A stretch of DNA of 55,079 nucleotides from assembly GCA_031256675.1 (NCBI GenBank), contig JAIRQC010000060.1, positions 1-55,079 of the forward strand, given 5' to 3'. A program made the translations under genes and the position numbers. Each line of letters starts with the position of its first letter. Within the stretch, counting starts at the first letter, position 1. The notes below the pieces were generated by a model, which worked only from the letters and a program-made list of their open reading frames with translations, was not told the DNA's origin and ran no database searches. Positions 1-8,207 of this stretch are shown here, piece by piece. The stretch is from Rikenellaceae bacterium. GTDB lineage: Bacteria; Bacteroidota; Bacteroidia; Bacteroidales; Rikenellaceae.

Positions 1-1185
1 CTGGTAGAGGAATTTCTGGTAGTCGACGATGCGGCATACCGGGGGTTCGGCCTTCGGGGAGATCTCGACCAGGTCGAGTTCCATCTCCTTGGCCATGGCG
101 ATAGCCTCACGCACCGGCAGGTCGCGGTACGAGCGAGGTTTGAGCCGGTACATCTCGCAGTGGTGCGGGCAGTTCATCGGTTTGAGCAGGAACTCCTCAC
201 CCTCATACGGCGTGTGGATCGGCTGGAACGAATCCTTTCCATACTTCGCATAGTGTCCCGATGTGACGTACAGGTCTTTCATGCCGATATGCGGAGTGAT
301 AACCTGTTCGTAGCCATGCTCTTTCTGCACCTTGCGCAGGAAGTTTTCCAGCCGCTCGCGCAGAGCGGCCCCTTTGGGCAGCCACAGCGGCAGCCCCTGT
401 CCCACGCGCTGCGAGAAGGCAAAGAGTTCCAGCTCGCGCCCCAGCTTGCGGTGGTCGCGCTTTTTGGCCTCTTCCAGCATAAGCAGATACTCGTCGAGCA
501 TCGATTTCTTCGGGAAGGTAATGCCGTAGATCCGCGTGAGCATCTTGTTCTTCTCGCTGCCGCGCCAGTAGGCCCCGGCCACGGCGGTGAGCTTGATCGC
601 CCTGACCATTCCGGTGTTCGGCAGGTGCGGCCCGCGGCACAGATCGGTGAAACAGCCGTTGGTATAGAACGTTATCGTACCGTCCTCCAACTCGCCGATC
701 AGTTCGAGCTTATACTGGTCGCCCTTATCGGCGAACGTTTTGAGCGCCTCGGCCTTGCTCACCTCTTGGCGCGTCAGCGGCTCGCCGCCACGCGAAAGTT
801 CTGTCATCCGCGCCTCGATAGCGGCCAGATCGCCCTCCGTGATCGGCGTCGGCGAGTCAACATCGTAATAGAATCCGTTCTCGATGCTCGGTCCGATACC
901 GAATTTGATCCCCGGGTAGAGCCCCTCCAGGGCCTCCGCCATCAGGTGCGACGACGTATGCCAGAAAACACGTTTCCCCTCGTCGTCCTCCCATTTATAG
1001 AGTTTCAGCGTCGCGTCCGTCTCTATCGGTCGGCCCAGATCGACGGTCTGCCCATTCACCGACGCCGCCAAGACGCTCTCAGCCAGCCGTGGACTGATCC
1101 CCGCAGCTATCTCCAGCGCCGTCGTCCCCGCCGGATACTCCTTCACATTCCCGTCAGGGAAAGTTATCTTTATCATTTTGTCCAT
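1..1185 (-). CDS. thrS: Threonyl-tRNA synthetase fused in frame to IF-3 (chimera, runs off left edge)
   Basis: From the ATG at 1185 the minus strand reads 395 codons without a stop to the window edge. About 359 residues are ThrS: an N-terminal TGS domain, the editing domain ([13 protein letters not shown], later CRGPHLP), and the start of the class II catalytic core with MNCPHH, which carries the first zinc-ligand Cys. After RSYRDLPVR the text becomes translation initiation factor IF-3 ([17 protein letters not shown], then [15 protein letters not shown]), joined at about 106-120 with no frame break. ThrS normally continues with motif 2, motif 3, two zinc-ligand His and the anticodon domain, roughly 280 residues that are missing, as is the IF-3 start. 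thrS and infC are neighbours in many bacteria, so this resembles a deletion of roughly 1 kb between them, or an assembly error. As written it could not aminoacylate tRNA. The ORF track misses it because no stop lies inside the window. Confidence 0.88.
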   Translation of the reverse strand, partial: MDKMIKITFPDGNVKEYPAGTTALEIAAGISPRLAESVLAASVNGQTVDLGRPIETDATLKLYKWEDDEGKRVFWHTSSHLMAEALEGLYPGIKFGIGPSIENGFYYDVDSPTPITEGDLAAIEARMTELSRGGEPLTRQEVSKAEALKTFADKGDQYKLELIGELEDGTITFYTNGCFTDLCRGPHLPNTGMVRAIKLTAVAGAYWRGSEKNKMLTRIYGITFPKKSMLDEYLLMLEEAKKRDHRKLGRELELFAFSQRVGQGLPLWLPKGAALRERLENFLRKVQKEHGYEQVITPHIGMKDLYVTSGHYAKYGKDSFQPIHTPYEGEEFLLKPMNCPHHCEMYRLKPRSYRDLPVREAIAMAKEMELDLVEISPKAEPPVCRIVDYQKFLYQ

Positions 1186-1201
1186 AATATATTTTTTTCT
1201 T

Positions 1202-1219
1202 GTTCTTTCTTGAAAGAAC
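1202..1219. other. Small hairpin upstream of thrS
   Basis: GTTCTTTC-TT-GAAAGAAC is a perfect 8-bp-arm inverted repeat about 17 nt upstream of the thrS start. Its role is unknown; it could be a leader hairpin for thrS. Confidence 0.35.
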
Positions 1220-1272
1220 CAAAGAACTTTCCGGCGATACTGCGTATCGCATGATTTGGCAGGTGGTTTCTA

Positions 1273-1404
1273 TATATTAGCGGTCAGGCTGCGCCTGCGC
1301 AGTTGACCCGTTAAAAGGCCGGCTTGTCCGAAAGCGAGCTTTCGAGCGCCAGCCTTCTTCAACGGGTCAAGTCGCATCACATTGTGATGCGACCCGCCAA
1401 TATA
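1273..1404. repeat. Multi-branched palindromic element (cruciform/structured RNA-like)
   Basis: Nested inverted repeats fill this stretch. The outer arms are TATATTAGCGG-TC (1273-1285) and GACCCGCCAATATA (1391-1404). Inside are CTGCGC-CT-GCGCAG (1289-1302), TTGACCCGTT (1303-1312) pairing with AACGGGTCAA (1361-1370) around a CGAAAGC/GCTTTCG hairpin, and GTCGCATCAC-ATT-GTGATGCGAC (1371-1393). The whole could fold as a three-branched structure on either strand. It may be a MITE-like mobile hairpin or a structured transcript. I cannot link it to a known family. Confidence 0.5.
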
Positions 1405-1570
1405 CACTAAATTAAGCCCCTGAGCAATCACATTGCACAGCCCGAAACGCTCTAACAGTAAAAGTTTTTTGCCCTGCTTTCTTTCAACCGACGCCAAGCC
1501 GAGAGCCATCGAGCTTGTTCGAAATGGCCGAGGCGCAAAGGAGGAAAACAAGCGCAGCGAAGTTAACAAA

Positions 1571-1607
1571 GCGCGGAAACTCAAACACAAAGGCGCGGAA
1601 ACTCAAA
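1571..1607. repeat. Short tandem direct repeat between thrS and pdxA
   Basis: GCGCGGAAACTCAAA occurs at 1571-1585 and again at 1593-1607, 22 bp apart, with a degenerate third copy (gtgcggagacgcaaa) next to it, just downstream of the pdxA stop. The rest of 1405-1624 shows no convincing gene. Confidence 0.5.
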
Positions 1608-1624
1608 GGTGCGGAGACGCAAAC

Positions 1625-2722
1625 CTATCCCACCTCCGGGATCAAATCCCTTACCGACAGGTCTGCGCCGCCGCGTTCGCGTTCGAAGCGTCGCAGTGGG
1701 TTTTTCGTTATAGTTTTGTAGTTGTTTCGGGAGTTGAATATGTCGATGGCGGCGTAGATGGCGTTGCGCATCGACGACGGGTCGGCAATGCCATGTCCGG
1801 CAATATCGTATGCTACGCCGTGGTCGGGGCTGGTGCGTATGGCGGAGAGCCCGGCGGTGAAGTTGACCCCCTCTGGGGAGAGCGATTTGAACGGTATGAG
1901 CCCCTGATCGTGGTACATGGCCAGTATTGCGTCGTACTTGCGATAGCTGCCGGAGGCGAACAGGCCGTCGGCGGCGAATGGGCCGAAAGCTAGTATCTTT
2001 TCGCCGATGGCTTGCTCGACGGCGGGACGAATGGCATGCTGCTCTTCGTCGCCCATCAGTCCGCCGTCGCCCGCGTGTGGGTTGAGCGAGAGCACGGCTA
2101 TGCGCGGCTCCACGATGGAGAAATCCGACGTCAGCGTCTTGCGCAGGGCCCGCAACCGTGATACGACGAGCTCTTTGGTGATCATGCCGCTGACTTTGGC
2201 CACCGGCACGTGGATCGTCGCCAGCCCCACCCTGAGCATATCGCTACACATGACCATCAGCGCCTCGCCGCCGAACTCCGCCGCCAGAAACTCCGTGTGG
2301 CCCGTGTAGCCGAACTCCGGCGACTGCACGTTTTCCTTGTTTATTGGCGCCGTCGCCAGCGCGTCGATCTGTCCGCTTTTCAACTCTGCGACGGCTGCCC
2401 TCAGCGACGCTACGGCCATCAGGCCTGCCTCCGCGGTCGACACGCCCGGCTCGACCTTTATGTTCTCGTCGCCGCAATTCACGACATTAATCCGCTTCGG
2501 ACGCGCCTCGCGTGCCGACGGCACGACGACAAACGAAAAATCGCGGCTCTCTTCGATCCTGTTCTTATGGTAAGCCAGCGCTTTGGACGACCCGTACAGC
2601 ACAGGAGTGAACATTTCGCTCATTCGCCCGTCCGACAGGCTCTTGATGACCACCTCGTAACCCACGCCGTTCATGTCGCCGCACGCAATGCCTACCCTTA
2701 CCCTCTGCTCACCCATAAACAC
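1625..2722 (-). CDS. pdxA: 4-hydroxythreonine-4-phosphate dehydrogenase PdxA
   Basis: PdxA oxidises and decarboxylates 4-phosphohydroxy-L-threonine in the DXP-dependent pyridoxal 5'-phosphate pathway, in the cytoplasm. The 365-residue product shows the family text: the start VGIACGDMNGVGYEV, then GYTGHTEFLA, LSLNPHAGDGGLMGDEE and AMYHDQGLIPFKSL, which supply the metal-binding histidines and phosphate contacts. Its length suits the longer Bacteroidetes form (the E. coli enzyme is about 330 residues). Two in-frame ATGs exist, at 2722 and 2716; the promoter -7 box at 2737-2744 leaves a very short leader either way. It is transcribed alone, leftward, after nrdJ, with about 95 bp between them. Confidence 0.95.
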   Translation of the reverse strand: MFMGEQRVRVGIACGDMNGVGYEVVIKSLSDGRMSEMFTPVLYGSSKALAYHKNRIEESRDFSFVVVPSAREARPKRINVVNCGDENIKVEPGVSTAEAGLMAVASLRAAVAELKSGQIDALATAPINKENVQSPEFGYTGHTEFLAAEFGGEALMVMCSDMLRVGLATIHVPVAKVSGMITKELVVSRLRALRKTLTSDFSIVEPRIAVLSLNPHAGDGGLMGDEEQHAIRPAVEQAIGEKILAFGPFAADGLFASGSYRKYDAILAMYHDQGLIPFKSLSPEGVNFTAGLSAIRTSPDHGVAYDIAGHGIADPSSMRNAIYAAIDIFNSRNNYKTITKNPLRRFERERGGADLSVRDLIPEVG

Positions 2723-2736
2723 ATCTTTTCAAGGTG

Positions 2737-2744
2737 CAAAGATA
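2737..2744 (-). promoter_or_regulatory. Bacteroidetes -7 box for pdxA
   Basis: CAAAGATA on the plus strand reads TATCTTTG (followed by C when extended) on the minus strand, matching TAnnTTTG about 15 nt before the pdxA start. No clear TTTG -33 box was found at the right distance. The rest of 2745-2816 is degenerate, with repeated gagaaatgagaa-type text. Confidence 0.5.
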
Positions 2745-2816
2745 GGAAATTTAGTAAGAAATGAGAAATGAGAAGTTATTAGTGATAAATTAATGAGCAA
2801 TTCCTCACTTCTCACT

Positions 2817-5369
2817 TCACCCGCACTTGCTGTGTCCGCAGGCCATGCAGGTCGGGCAGCCGTTCTGGTAGACGAGGGACGCTTCGCCGCACTGGGGACA
2901 CTTTTGTTTGACCGTGACGCCGTCTTCGATGTACTGTTTCATGGCCCTGGCGACGCCGTTCTTCCATGTGCTGATGGTCTCGCTGTTGAGCTGGAGCGAC
3001 TCGACAAGGGTCACCACGTCTACTATGGGCATCCCGATGCGCAACACGCCGGAGATGAGCTTGGCGTAGTTCCAGAACTCCTCGTCGAACAGCCGCGAGA
3101 TGCCGCCGATGTTGATCGGGTAGCCGTACTTGTCGATGTAACGGAAGTCGTAACGCTTTGTGCCGTCGGCCTCGCGCACCTTGACTATCGTCCCGCGCCG
3201 TATCTTTTTGGGGATGAACATGGCGTCCTCTTCGATTTTTCCGGTGAAGATCTCGTAGGGACGGCCGTTGTATATGCCGACGAAGGCGATCCAGTCCTGC
3301 TCGCCGTTTTTGAAACGGACAATGTCGGCCTCCAGCTCTTCGGGACGGGTCATGGGGGGCCTGAAACCGGCGACAGCCTCCGCCGCGTCGCCCTTCTTCT
3401 CCTTTTCGATCAAAACCCCCGCCCGCGAACCGTCGCGGTAGACCGTCACCCCCTTGCAGCCGCACTGCCATGCGGTGAGGTAGACCTGCGCCACGAGCTC
3501 CTCGGAGGCGTCGTTCGGCAGGTTGACCGTCACGGAGATCGAATGGTCGACCCACTTCTGCACCGCCCCCTGCATCCGCACCTTCGACACCCAGTCGACG
3601 TCGCCGGCCGTGGCCTTCGAGTAGGGCGACCGCTCGACCAGACGGTCGAGCTCGTCGTCGGATATGTCTTTCAGTCCGGCGGTCGGATAGCCGTTGACCT
3701 CGAGCCACGTTACAAAGTGGTGGTGATAGACGTTGTACTCCTCCCACGAGTCGCCCACCTCGTCGACGAAGGTCACGCGAACATCCTTGTCGCTCGGGTT
3801 GACCTTGCGCCGCCGCTTGTATACCGGACGAAACACCGGCTCGATGCCCGATGTGGTCTGCGACATGAGGCTCGTCGTGCCGGTGGGGGCTATGGTGAGC
3901 ATCGCCACGTTGCGCCGGCCATACTGCGCCATCTCTTCGTACAGCGCAGGGTCGGCTTCGCGGATGCGTGCGATCATCGGGTTATTAGCTTCGCGGGCAG
4001 TGTCGTACATCTTGAACGGCCCTCTCTCGCGGGCCATCGCCACCGACGTCCGGTAGGCCTCCAGCGCGAGCGTCTTCTGTATCTCAACCGCAAAGTCCAC
4101 CGCCATGTCCGTGCCGTAGCGCAGCCCGAGCGCGGCGAGCATGTCACCCTCGGCGGTGATACCAAGCCCCGTGCGGCGGCCCATAAGGGCCTTTTCGCGA
4201 ATCTTTTTCCACAGGTTGAGCTCGACGGTGCGAATGTCCTCGTCTTCGGGGTCGCCGCCGATCTTTTCGATTATGGCCTCGATTTTTTCGAGCTCGAGGT
4301 CGATGATGTCGTCCATCATCCGCATCGCCATCCCCACGTGCGTCCTGAACTTGTCGAAATTGAAGACTGCCTCGGTGGTGAACGGCCTGTCCACATAGCT
4401 GTACAGGTTCAGCGCCAGCAGTCGGCAGCTGTCGTAGGGGCACAGCGGTATCTCGCCGCAGGGGTTGGTCGACACGGTGGCAAAGCCCAGATCGGCATAG
4501 CAGTCGGGGATCGACTCGCGCAGAATGGTGTCCCAGAACAGTACCCCCGGCTCGGCGGACTTCCATGCGTTGTGGATGATTTTGTTCCAGAGCGTCGTTG
4601 CGTCTATCGTTTTCTCGTACATCGGCCTGTCGGAGTCGATCGGGAACTTCTGCACATATTTCCCGCCCCTGACCACGCACTGCATGAACTCGTCGTCGAT
4701 CTTGATCGAGACGTTGGCCCCGGTCACCTTGCCGGTCTCTACTTTGGCGTCGATGAAATTCTCCGCGTCGGGGTGTTTGATCGACAGCGAGAGCATCAGC
4801 GCGCCGCGCCGACCGTCCTGGGCCACCTCGCGCGTCGAGTTGGAGTAGCGCTCCATGAACGGGACTATCCCCGTCGAGGTCAGCGCGCTGTTGAGCACCG
4901 GCGAGCCCGTGGGACGTATATGCGACAGGTCGTGCCCCACGCCGCCGCGCCGCTTCATAAGCTGCACCTGCTCCTCGTCGATGCGGATTATGCCGCCATA
5001 GGAGTCGGCAGGATTTTTATGCCCGATGACGAAGCAGTTCGACAGCGAGGCCACCTGCAAGTTGTTGCCTATGCCGGTCATCGGCCCCCCCTGGGGTATG
5101 GCGTACTTGAAATCCTTGAGCAGCGCATAGACCTCGTCGCTGCCCATCGGGTTGGGATATTTGGCCTCGATGCGGGCGATCTCCTCCGCTATCCGGCGGT
5201 GCATCTGTTCGGGCGAGCCCTCGTAAATGTGTCCGTGCGAATCTTTCAGCGCATACTTGCTCACCCATACCGTAGCGGCCAGCTCGTCGCCGTCGAAATA
5301 CTCTTTGGCCCCCTCGACCGCCTCGGCATACTGATATTCCCGCAGTTTTTTCTGTTTTGGTTCAGACAT
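2817..5369 (-). CDS. nrdJ: Class II (adenosylcobalamin-dependent) ribonucleotide reductase
   Basis: This enzyme reduces ribonucleotides to deoxyribonucleotides using a cobalamin-derived thiyl radical. The 850-residue product has an N-terminal domain (about 1-110), then the ten-stranded barrel. Visible landmarks are RRGGVGHDLSHIRPTGS, STNPCGEIPLCPYDSCRL (active-site C-x-E loop) and IAPTGTTSLMSQTTSG. The last 25 residues form a four-cysteine ribbon (CPQCGEASLVYQNGCPTC) with a terminal CGHSKCG tail that would deliver reducing equivalents. Length and the zinc-ribbon tail fit the long NrdJ group, and no R2-type partner gene lies beside it. I looked for a cobalamin riboswitch in the 140 bp upstream and did not recognise one. 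The 863-aa plus-strand ORF across the locus is its antisense shadow. Confidence 0.95.
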   Translation of the reverse strand: MSEPKQKKLREYQYAEAVEGAKEYFDGDELAATVWVSKYALKDSHGHIYEGSPEQMHRRIAEEIARIEAKYPNPMGSDEVYALLKDFKYAIPQGGPMTGIGNNLQVASLSNCFVIGHKNPADSYGGIIRIDEEQVQLMKRRGGVGHDLSHIRPTGSPVLNSALTSTGIVPFMERYSNSTREVAQDGRRGALMLSLSIKHPDAENFIDAKVETGKVTGANVSIKIDDEFMQCVVRGGKYVQKFPIDSDRPMYEKTIDATTLWNKIIHNAWKSAEPGVLFWDTILRESIPDCYADLGFATVSTNPCGEIPLCPYDSCRLLALNLYSYVDRPFTTEAVFNFDKFRTHVGMAMRMMDDIIDLELEKIEAIIEKIGGDPEDEDIRTVELNLWKKIREKALMGRRTGLGITAEGDMLAALGLRYGTDMAVDFAVEIQKTLALEAYRTSVAMARERGPFKMYDTAREANNPMIARIREADPALYEEMAQYGRRNVAMLTIAPTGTTSLMSQTTSGIEPVFRPVYKRRRKVNPSDKDVRVTFVDEVGDSWEEYNVYHHHFVTWLEVNGYPTAGLKDISDDELDRLVERSPYSKATAGDVDWVSKVRMQGAVQKWVDHSISVTVNLPNDASEELVAQVYLTAWQCGCKGVTVYRDGSRAGVLIEKEKKGDAAEAVAGFRPPMTRPEELEADIVRFKNGEQDWIAFVGIYNGRPYEIFTGKIEEDAMFIPKKIRRGTIVKVREADGTKRYDFRYIDKYGYPINIGGISRLFDEEFWNYAKLISGVLRIGMPIVDVVTLVESLQLNSETISTWKNGVARAMKQYIEDGVTVKQKCPQCGEASLVYQNGCPTCMACGHSKCG

Positions 5370-5507
5370 GATTTCGTGAAATGAGATTTGGCTCCGGCAG
5401 TCGGCTGTCGCTTGACAGCCACCTCCGGATTGCGAAGCGCAAGTTACTCACTAATCACGAAACACGGGGGGAGTTGCATTTTATACTTAGTAACACTTTA
5501 CTAACAA
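5370..5507. other. Intergenic region upstream of nrdJ
   Basis: This 138-bp gap holds the 5' region of nrdJ and the 3' end of folB. It contains an imperfect inverted repeat, ggctgtcgcttgacagcc, near 5403-5420. No gene or known riboswitch was recognised. Confidence 0.3.
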
Positions 5508-5861
5508 TCACCGCGATATGACCACCGTCGCCCGACCTGCCTTGCCTCCGAGCGCGGGGGCTATCTTGGAGAGGCGCACCTCGACCGAGATCACCGTCGG
5601 GAATTTTGCCCGCACGGCGTCGGCTATCCTCAGCGCCGCGTTCTCGATGGTGCGCGACGGGAGCTCCATCTCACCTCTGACTATCTCGTACACGGTCTGA
5701 TAGTTGACCGTCCCGTCGAGATCGTCGCGCAGGGCGGCGTCGCCCGTCTCGGCCTCGATCCTGAGGTCGACGACAAAGCGCATACCCACCCGCCGCTCCA
5801 GATCGTAGCAGCCGTGGTGGGCATAGAACTCCAGTTGTTCAAGAAGGATCGTAGTGCGCAT
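5508..5861 (-). CDS. folB: Dihydroneopterin aldolase FolB
   Basis: FolB converts 7,8-dihydroneopterin to 6-hydroxymethyl-dihydropterin in folate synthesis. The product is about 117 residues, the usual size, with LEQLEFYAHHGCYDLERRVG carrying the catalytic region near the start, NYQTVYEIV in the middle, and the C-terminal Lys in LSKIAPALGGKAGRATVVI. The ORF-track start at 5900 adds 13 residues; the ATG at 5861 is better because it opens on MRTTILLEQLEFYAHHG. That ATG overlaps the TAA of the Fic gene by one base (TAATG), suggesting the two were transcribed together. folE, the first enzyme of the same pathway, lies 10 kb away at 15666. Confidence 0.92.
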   Translation of the reverse strand: MRTTILLEQLEFYAHHGCYDLERRVGMRFVVDLRIEAETGDAALRDDLDGTVNYQTVYEIVRGEMELPSRTIENAALRIADAVRAKFPTVISVEVRLSKIAPALGGKAGRATVVISR

Positions 5862-6962
5862 TATTTGTATATGGTTAAATAGCCCTTGAAAACATAACAT
5901 TTGCCGCGTTTGCCGCCCGTAATCTCGACCAGGATGTTCAACCGCGCCAGATCTTCTATCAATTTATATGCCGAAGCGGGGGTTTTCCCTGTAATTTCAG
6001 CAACGTCGAAAGCTGTTACGAATGGCTGCTTATAGAGGGAGACAGTTCTCGCGCTGTAAGCCTTGCCCCTGAGCGAATTGATTTTGTCTTCGCACTCGCG
6101 TTGCAATTTCAGTATTGCGTCGAAAGTTTCTGCGCCCTTTTGGGCCGCCTCGACAATTCCGACAAGAAAGAACCTGATCCACTGACGCAGATTGCTGTCC
6201 GTCCTGACCGAGGTCAGATTGTCGTAATAGAGCTTTCGGTTGCGCTCGAAGAAGTCGTAGATATAGAGCGCAGGCCGCTTCAACAGCCCCTTCTCGACAA
6301 GATAGATCGGTATAAGAAGCCTGTCCACACGTCCGTTGCCGTCGCAAAAGGGGTGTATCGTCTCGAACTGATAGTGAATTATGGCTATGCGAAGCAGTTC
6401 GGGCAGCGCAACGCGATCGTTATGGGCGAATTTCTCCATGTCGCCGACAAGCTCCGGCACCAAAGTATGGGCAGGAGGGATGAACGTCGCATCGCCGAGC
6501 GACGCCCCGCCTATCCAGTTGGCTGGTGCGGAACTCTCCCTGGAACCTGTGCTCGCCGCGCACCCCCTGCAACAGGGTTTTATGTATGGTTTTTATAAGC
6601 CGGCCCGAAAAAGGCAGCTCGTCCATCTTTTCCATCGCGAGCCACAACGCCCGAATATAGTTCTGTACCTCGTCCCAGTCGTCGCGTTTATCTTGCGGAA
6701 TCTCGTCGCGGCTTCTGAGCGCCTCCTCCAGGTTTGTCTGAGTTCCCTCTATTTTGGCGCTCTGGGTCGCCTCCTTGATCACATGCATCCTGATAAAGAG
6801 GTCGATATTCGGAACATATTCCGAGAACATGTCCAGCTTCCCGATCGCCCTCTCGGCCTTGCCCAGCAGATTTATTATCTCAACGTCGTCCAGGGCCCAT
6901 TGCCTGTCGATCGGTTCGGGGACGAAACAGGAGTAATAGCCCTGATGACAGCCATCCGGCAA
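5861..6962 (-). pseudogene. Fic/DOC family protein with C-terminal winged helix, frameshifted
   Basis: Fic proteins transfer AMP or other nucleotides onto target hydroxyls. Two overlapping minus-strand ORFs (6420-6962 and 5861-6463) make up one gene of about 365 codons. The first has the class II inhibitory helix SAKIEGT and runs to GVRGEHRFQGEFRTSQ. The second resumes at LVPELVGDMEKFAHN, carries the Fic core HPFCDGNGRVDR, and ends in a winged-helix segment (FVTAFDVAEITGKTPAS). Near 6518-6522 the family's SQNWIGGA is replaced by out-of-frame SQLDRRG, consistent with loss of two bases. Catalytic and inhibitory motifs are otherwise intact, so the break looks recent or is a sequence error. The stop overlaps the folB start by one base. 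Confidence 0.88.
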
Positions 6963-6980
6963 TAAAATCTTTCATGCCCC

Positions 6981-7072
6981 TTATTTTAGTTTTCTAAAAC
7001 AAAGGTAAGGCTTATTTTAGAATTTTCAAAAAAACTAAAATAAGCCGCATTGCTATTTTAGTTTTTTGAAAT
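6981..7072. promoter_or_regulatory. Repeated operator-like motif upstream of fic
   Basis: The fic upstream region holds TTATTTTAGTTTT (6981-6993), GGCTTATTTTAG (7009-7020), its perfect inverted partner CTAAAATAAGCC (7035-7046), and CTATTTTAGTTTTTTG (about 7053-7068). Four copies of TATTTTAG in 90 bp, two of them forming a 12-bp-arm palindrome, look like protein-binding sites. The winged-helix domain of the Fic protein itself is the natural candidate binder; that link is inference. Confidence 0.6.
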
Positions 7073-7104
7073 TATTATCAAAACGGGGCCGGTTGCCGAT
7101 CTCG

Positions 7105-8109
7105 TCAAAACAGATACTGCTCCGTTTTCACGTGTTTTATAAGGATCGCTATCTCGTTCCAGGCGTCCTGCCCGAAGGTGGTGCCGACAACCTCGATAAC
7201 CTTGCCCGCCGCTATGGCCCCTATCGTGCCGCACTGCCTGATAGACAGCCCATTGCAGAGGCCGTACATGAACCCTGCGGCATAGAAATCGCCTGCCCCC
7301 GTGGTGTCGACCCTGCTGGCAGCGGACATGATGCCGACGTGAACGACAGGATCATACGTAAGTTTGATATACGTCCCGCGCGTGCCTATCTTCACCACCG
7401 CCATGCGACACTTCCCTGCGATGAGCTCCGCGGCTTTCAGCGGGTCGGACTCGCCCGTGAAAGCCGTCGCCTCGTCCTGATTGGCAAAGACAATATCCAC
7501 ATAGTCAGCCACGAGCGCATGCAGGAAGTCGATATTTTCGTTCACCACGTTGAAGCTCGACAGGTCGATGGCCACCTCCAGCCCGAACTGCTTGGCCTGT
7601 ATGGCTATGTTGCGTATAAGGTCGTGGTTCTGCACGAGATAGCCCTCCAGATAGAGGTAATCGTACCCCGCGAAAAACTCACCCCTAATCTCTTCGGCGC
7701 TCATCTCCACCGCCGCGCCGAGGAACGTGGCCATCGTCCGCTCGCCGTCGGGCGAGATAAGCGAGATGCAACGCCCGGAATGCTCCTGCCCGCGCAGTAT
7801 CGTCGGCCTAACACCAAGATTTTCAAGGGCTCTCTCGTAGAAATCGCCCGTGGTATCCGCCCCAACCTTGCCGATAAACCCCGTCGGAACGCCCAGCGAA
7901 GCCATCGCCCTGATCGTATTGCCCGCCGAACCGCCCAGCGACAACGCCCGCGGCAGGTCGGCCGTATGTTTCGAGATTGCCAGCTGCGTCTCGGCCTCCA
8001 CCAGCGACATGCTCCCCCTCGGCAGCTCCATACGCCTCAGCAACTCGTCCGAAGGCAGGTTCACTAGGATGTCTGTCAACGCATTACCGATGCCAATAAC
8101 CTTTTTCAT
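7105..8109 (-). CDS. PfkB-family (adenosine/sugar) kinase
   Basis: This 334-residue product is a ribokinase/PfkB-fold kinase that phosphorylates a sugar or nucleoside with ATP in the cytosol. It opens with MKKVIGIGNALTDILV, has the substrate-side GGSAGNTIRAMASLG and GFIGKVGADTTGDFY, and ends with the PfkB signature DTTGAGDFYAAGF holding the catalytic Asp. Overall text resembles adenosine-kinase-like Bacteroidetes members, but the substrate cannot be fixed from sequence. It is divergent from tsaB, with about 98 bp between the starts. Confidence 0.88.
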   Translation of the reverse strand: MKKVIGIGNALTDILVNLPSDELLRRMELPRGSMSLVEAETQLAISKHTADLPRALSLGGSAGNTIRAMASLGVPTGFIGKVGADTTGDFYERALENLGVRPTILRGQEHSGRCISLISPDGERTMATFLGAAVEMSAEEIRGEFFAGYDYLYLEGYLVQNHDLIRNIAIQAKQFGLEVAIDLSSFNVVNENIDFLHALVADYVDIVFANQDEATAFTGESDPLKAAELIAGKCRMAVVKIGTRGTYIKLTYDPVVHVGIMSAASRVDTTGAGDFYAAGFMYGLCNGLSIRQCGTIGAIAAGKVIEVVGTTFGQDAWNEIAILIKHVKTEQYLF

Positions 8110-8132
8110 ATCACAAATCCGAATTGAAACAA

Positions 8133-8189
8133 CAAATGTAGTTTTTTATATTGGCTTTCCCGCGCTTTTGGCGAAAAAAGCTACCTTTG
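8133..8189. promoter_or_regulatory. Divergent -7 boxes between the PfkB kinase and tsaB
   Basis: CAAATGTA at 8133-8140 reads TACATTTG on the minus strand, for the kinase. TACCTTTG at 8182-8189 reads on the plus strand, for tsaB, 19 bp before its ATG. Both match the TAnnTTTG consensus; -33 boxes are not clear. Confidence 0.5.
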
Positions 8190-8207
8190 TCGGGTAATTA
8201 TTCAGCT

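Noticed and set aside
160-1254. 364-aa plus-strand ORF
   Set aside because: Antisense to the thrS frame; the minus strand carries recognisable ThrS motifs.
1270-1590. 106-aa minus-strand ORF between thrS and pdxA
   Set aside because: Runs through the palindromic element and short direct repeats; low-complexity basic text without family features.
2793-5384. 863-aa plus-strand ORF
   Set aside because: Antisense shadow of nrdJ; its text is Arg/His/Asp-biased and matches no family, while the minus strand reads as class II RNR throughout.
5370-5507. Cobalamin riboswitch upstream of the B12-dependent RNR
   Set aside because: Expected by function, but no B12-box-like conserved core was recognised by eye.
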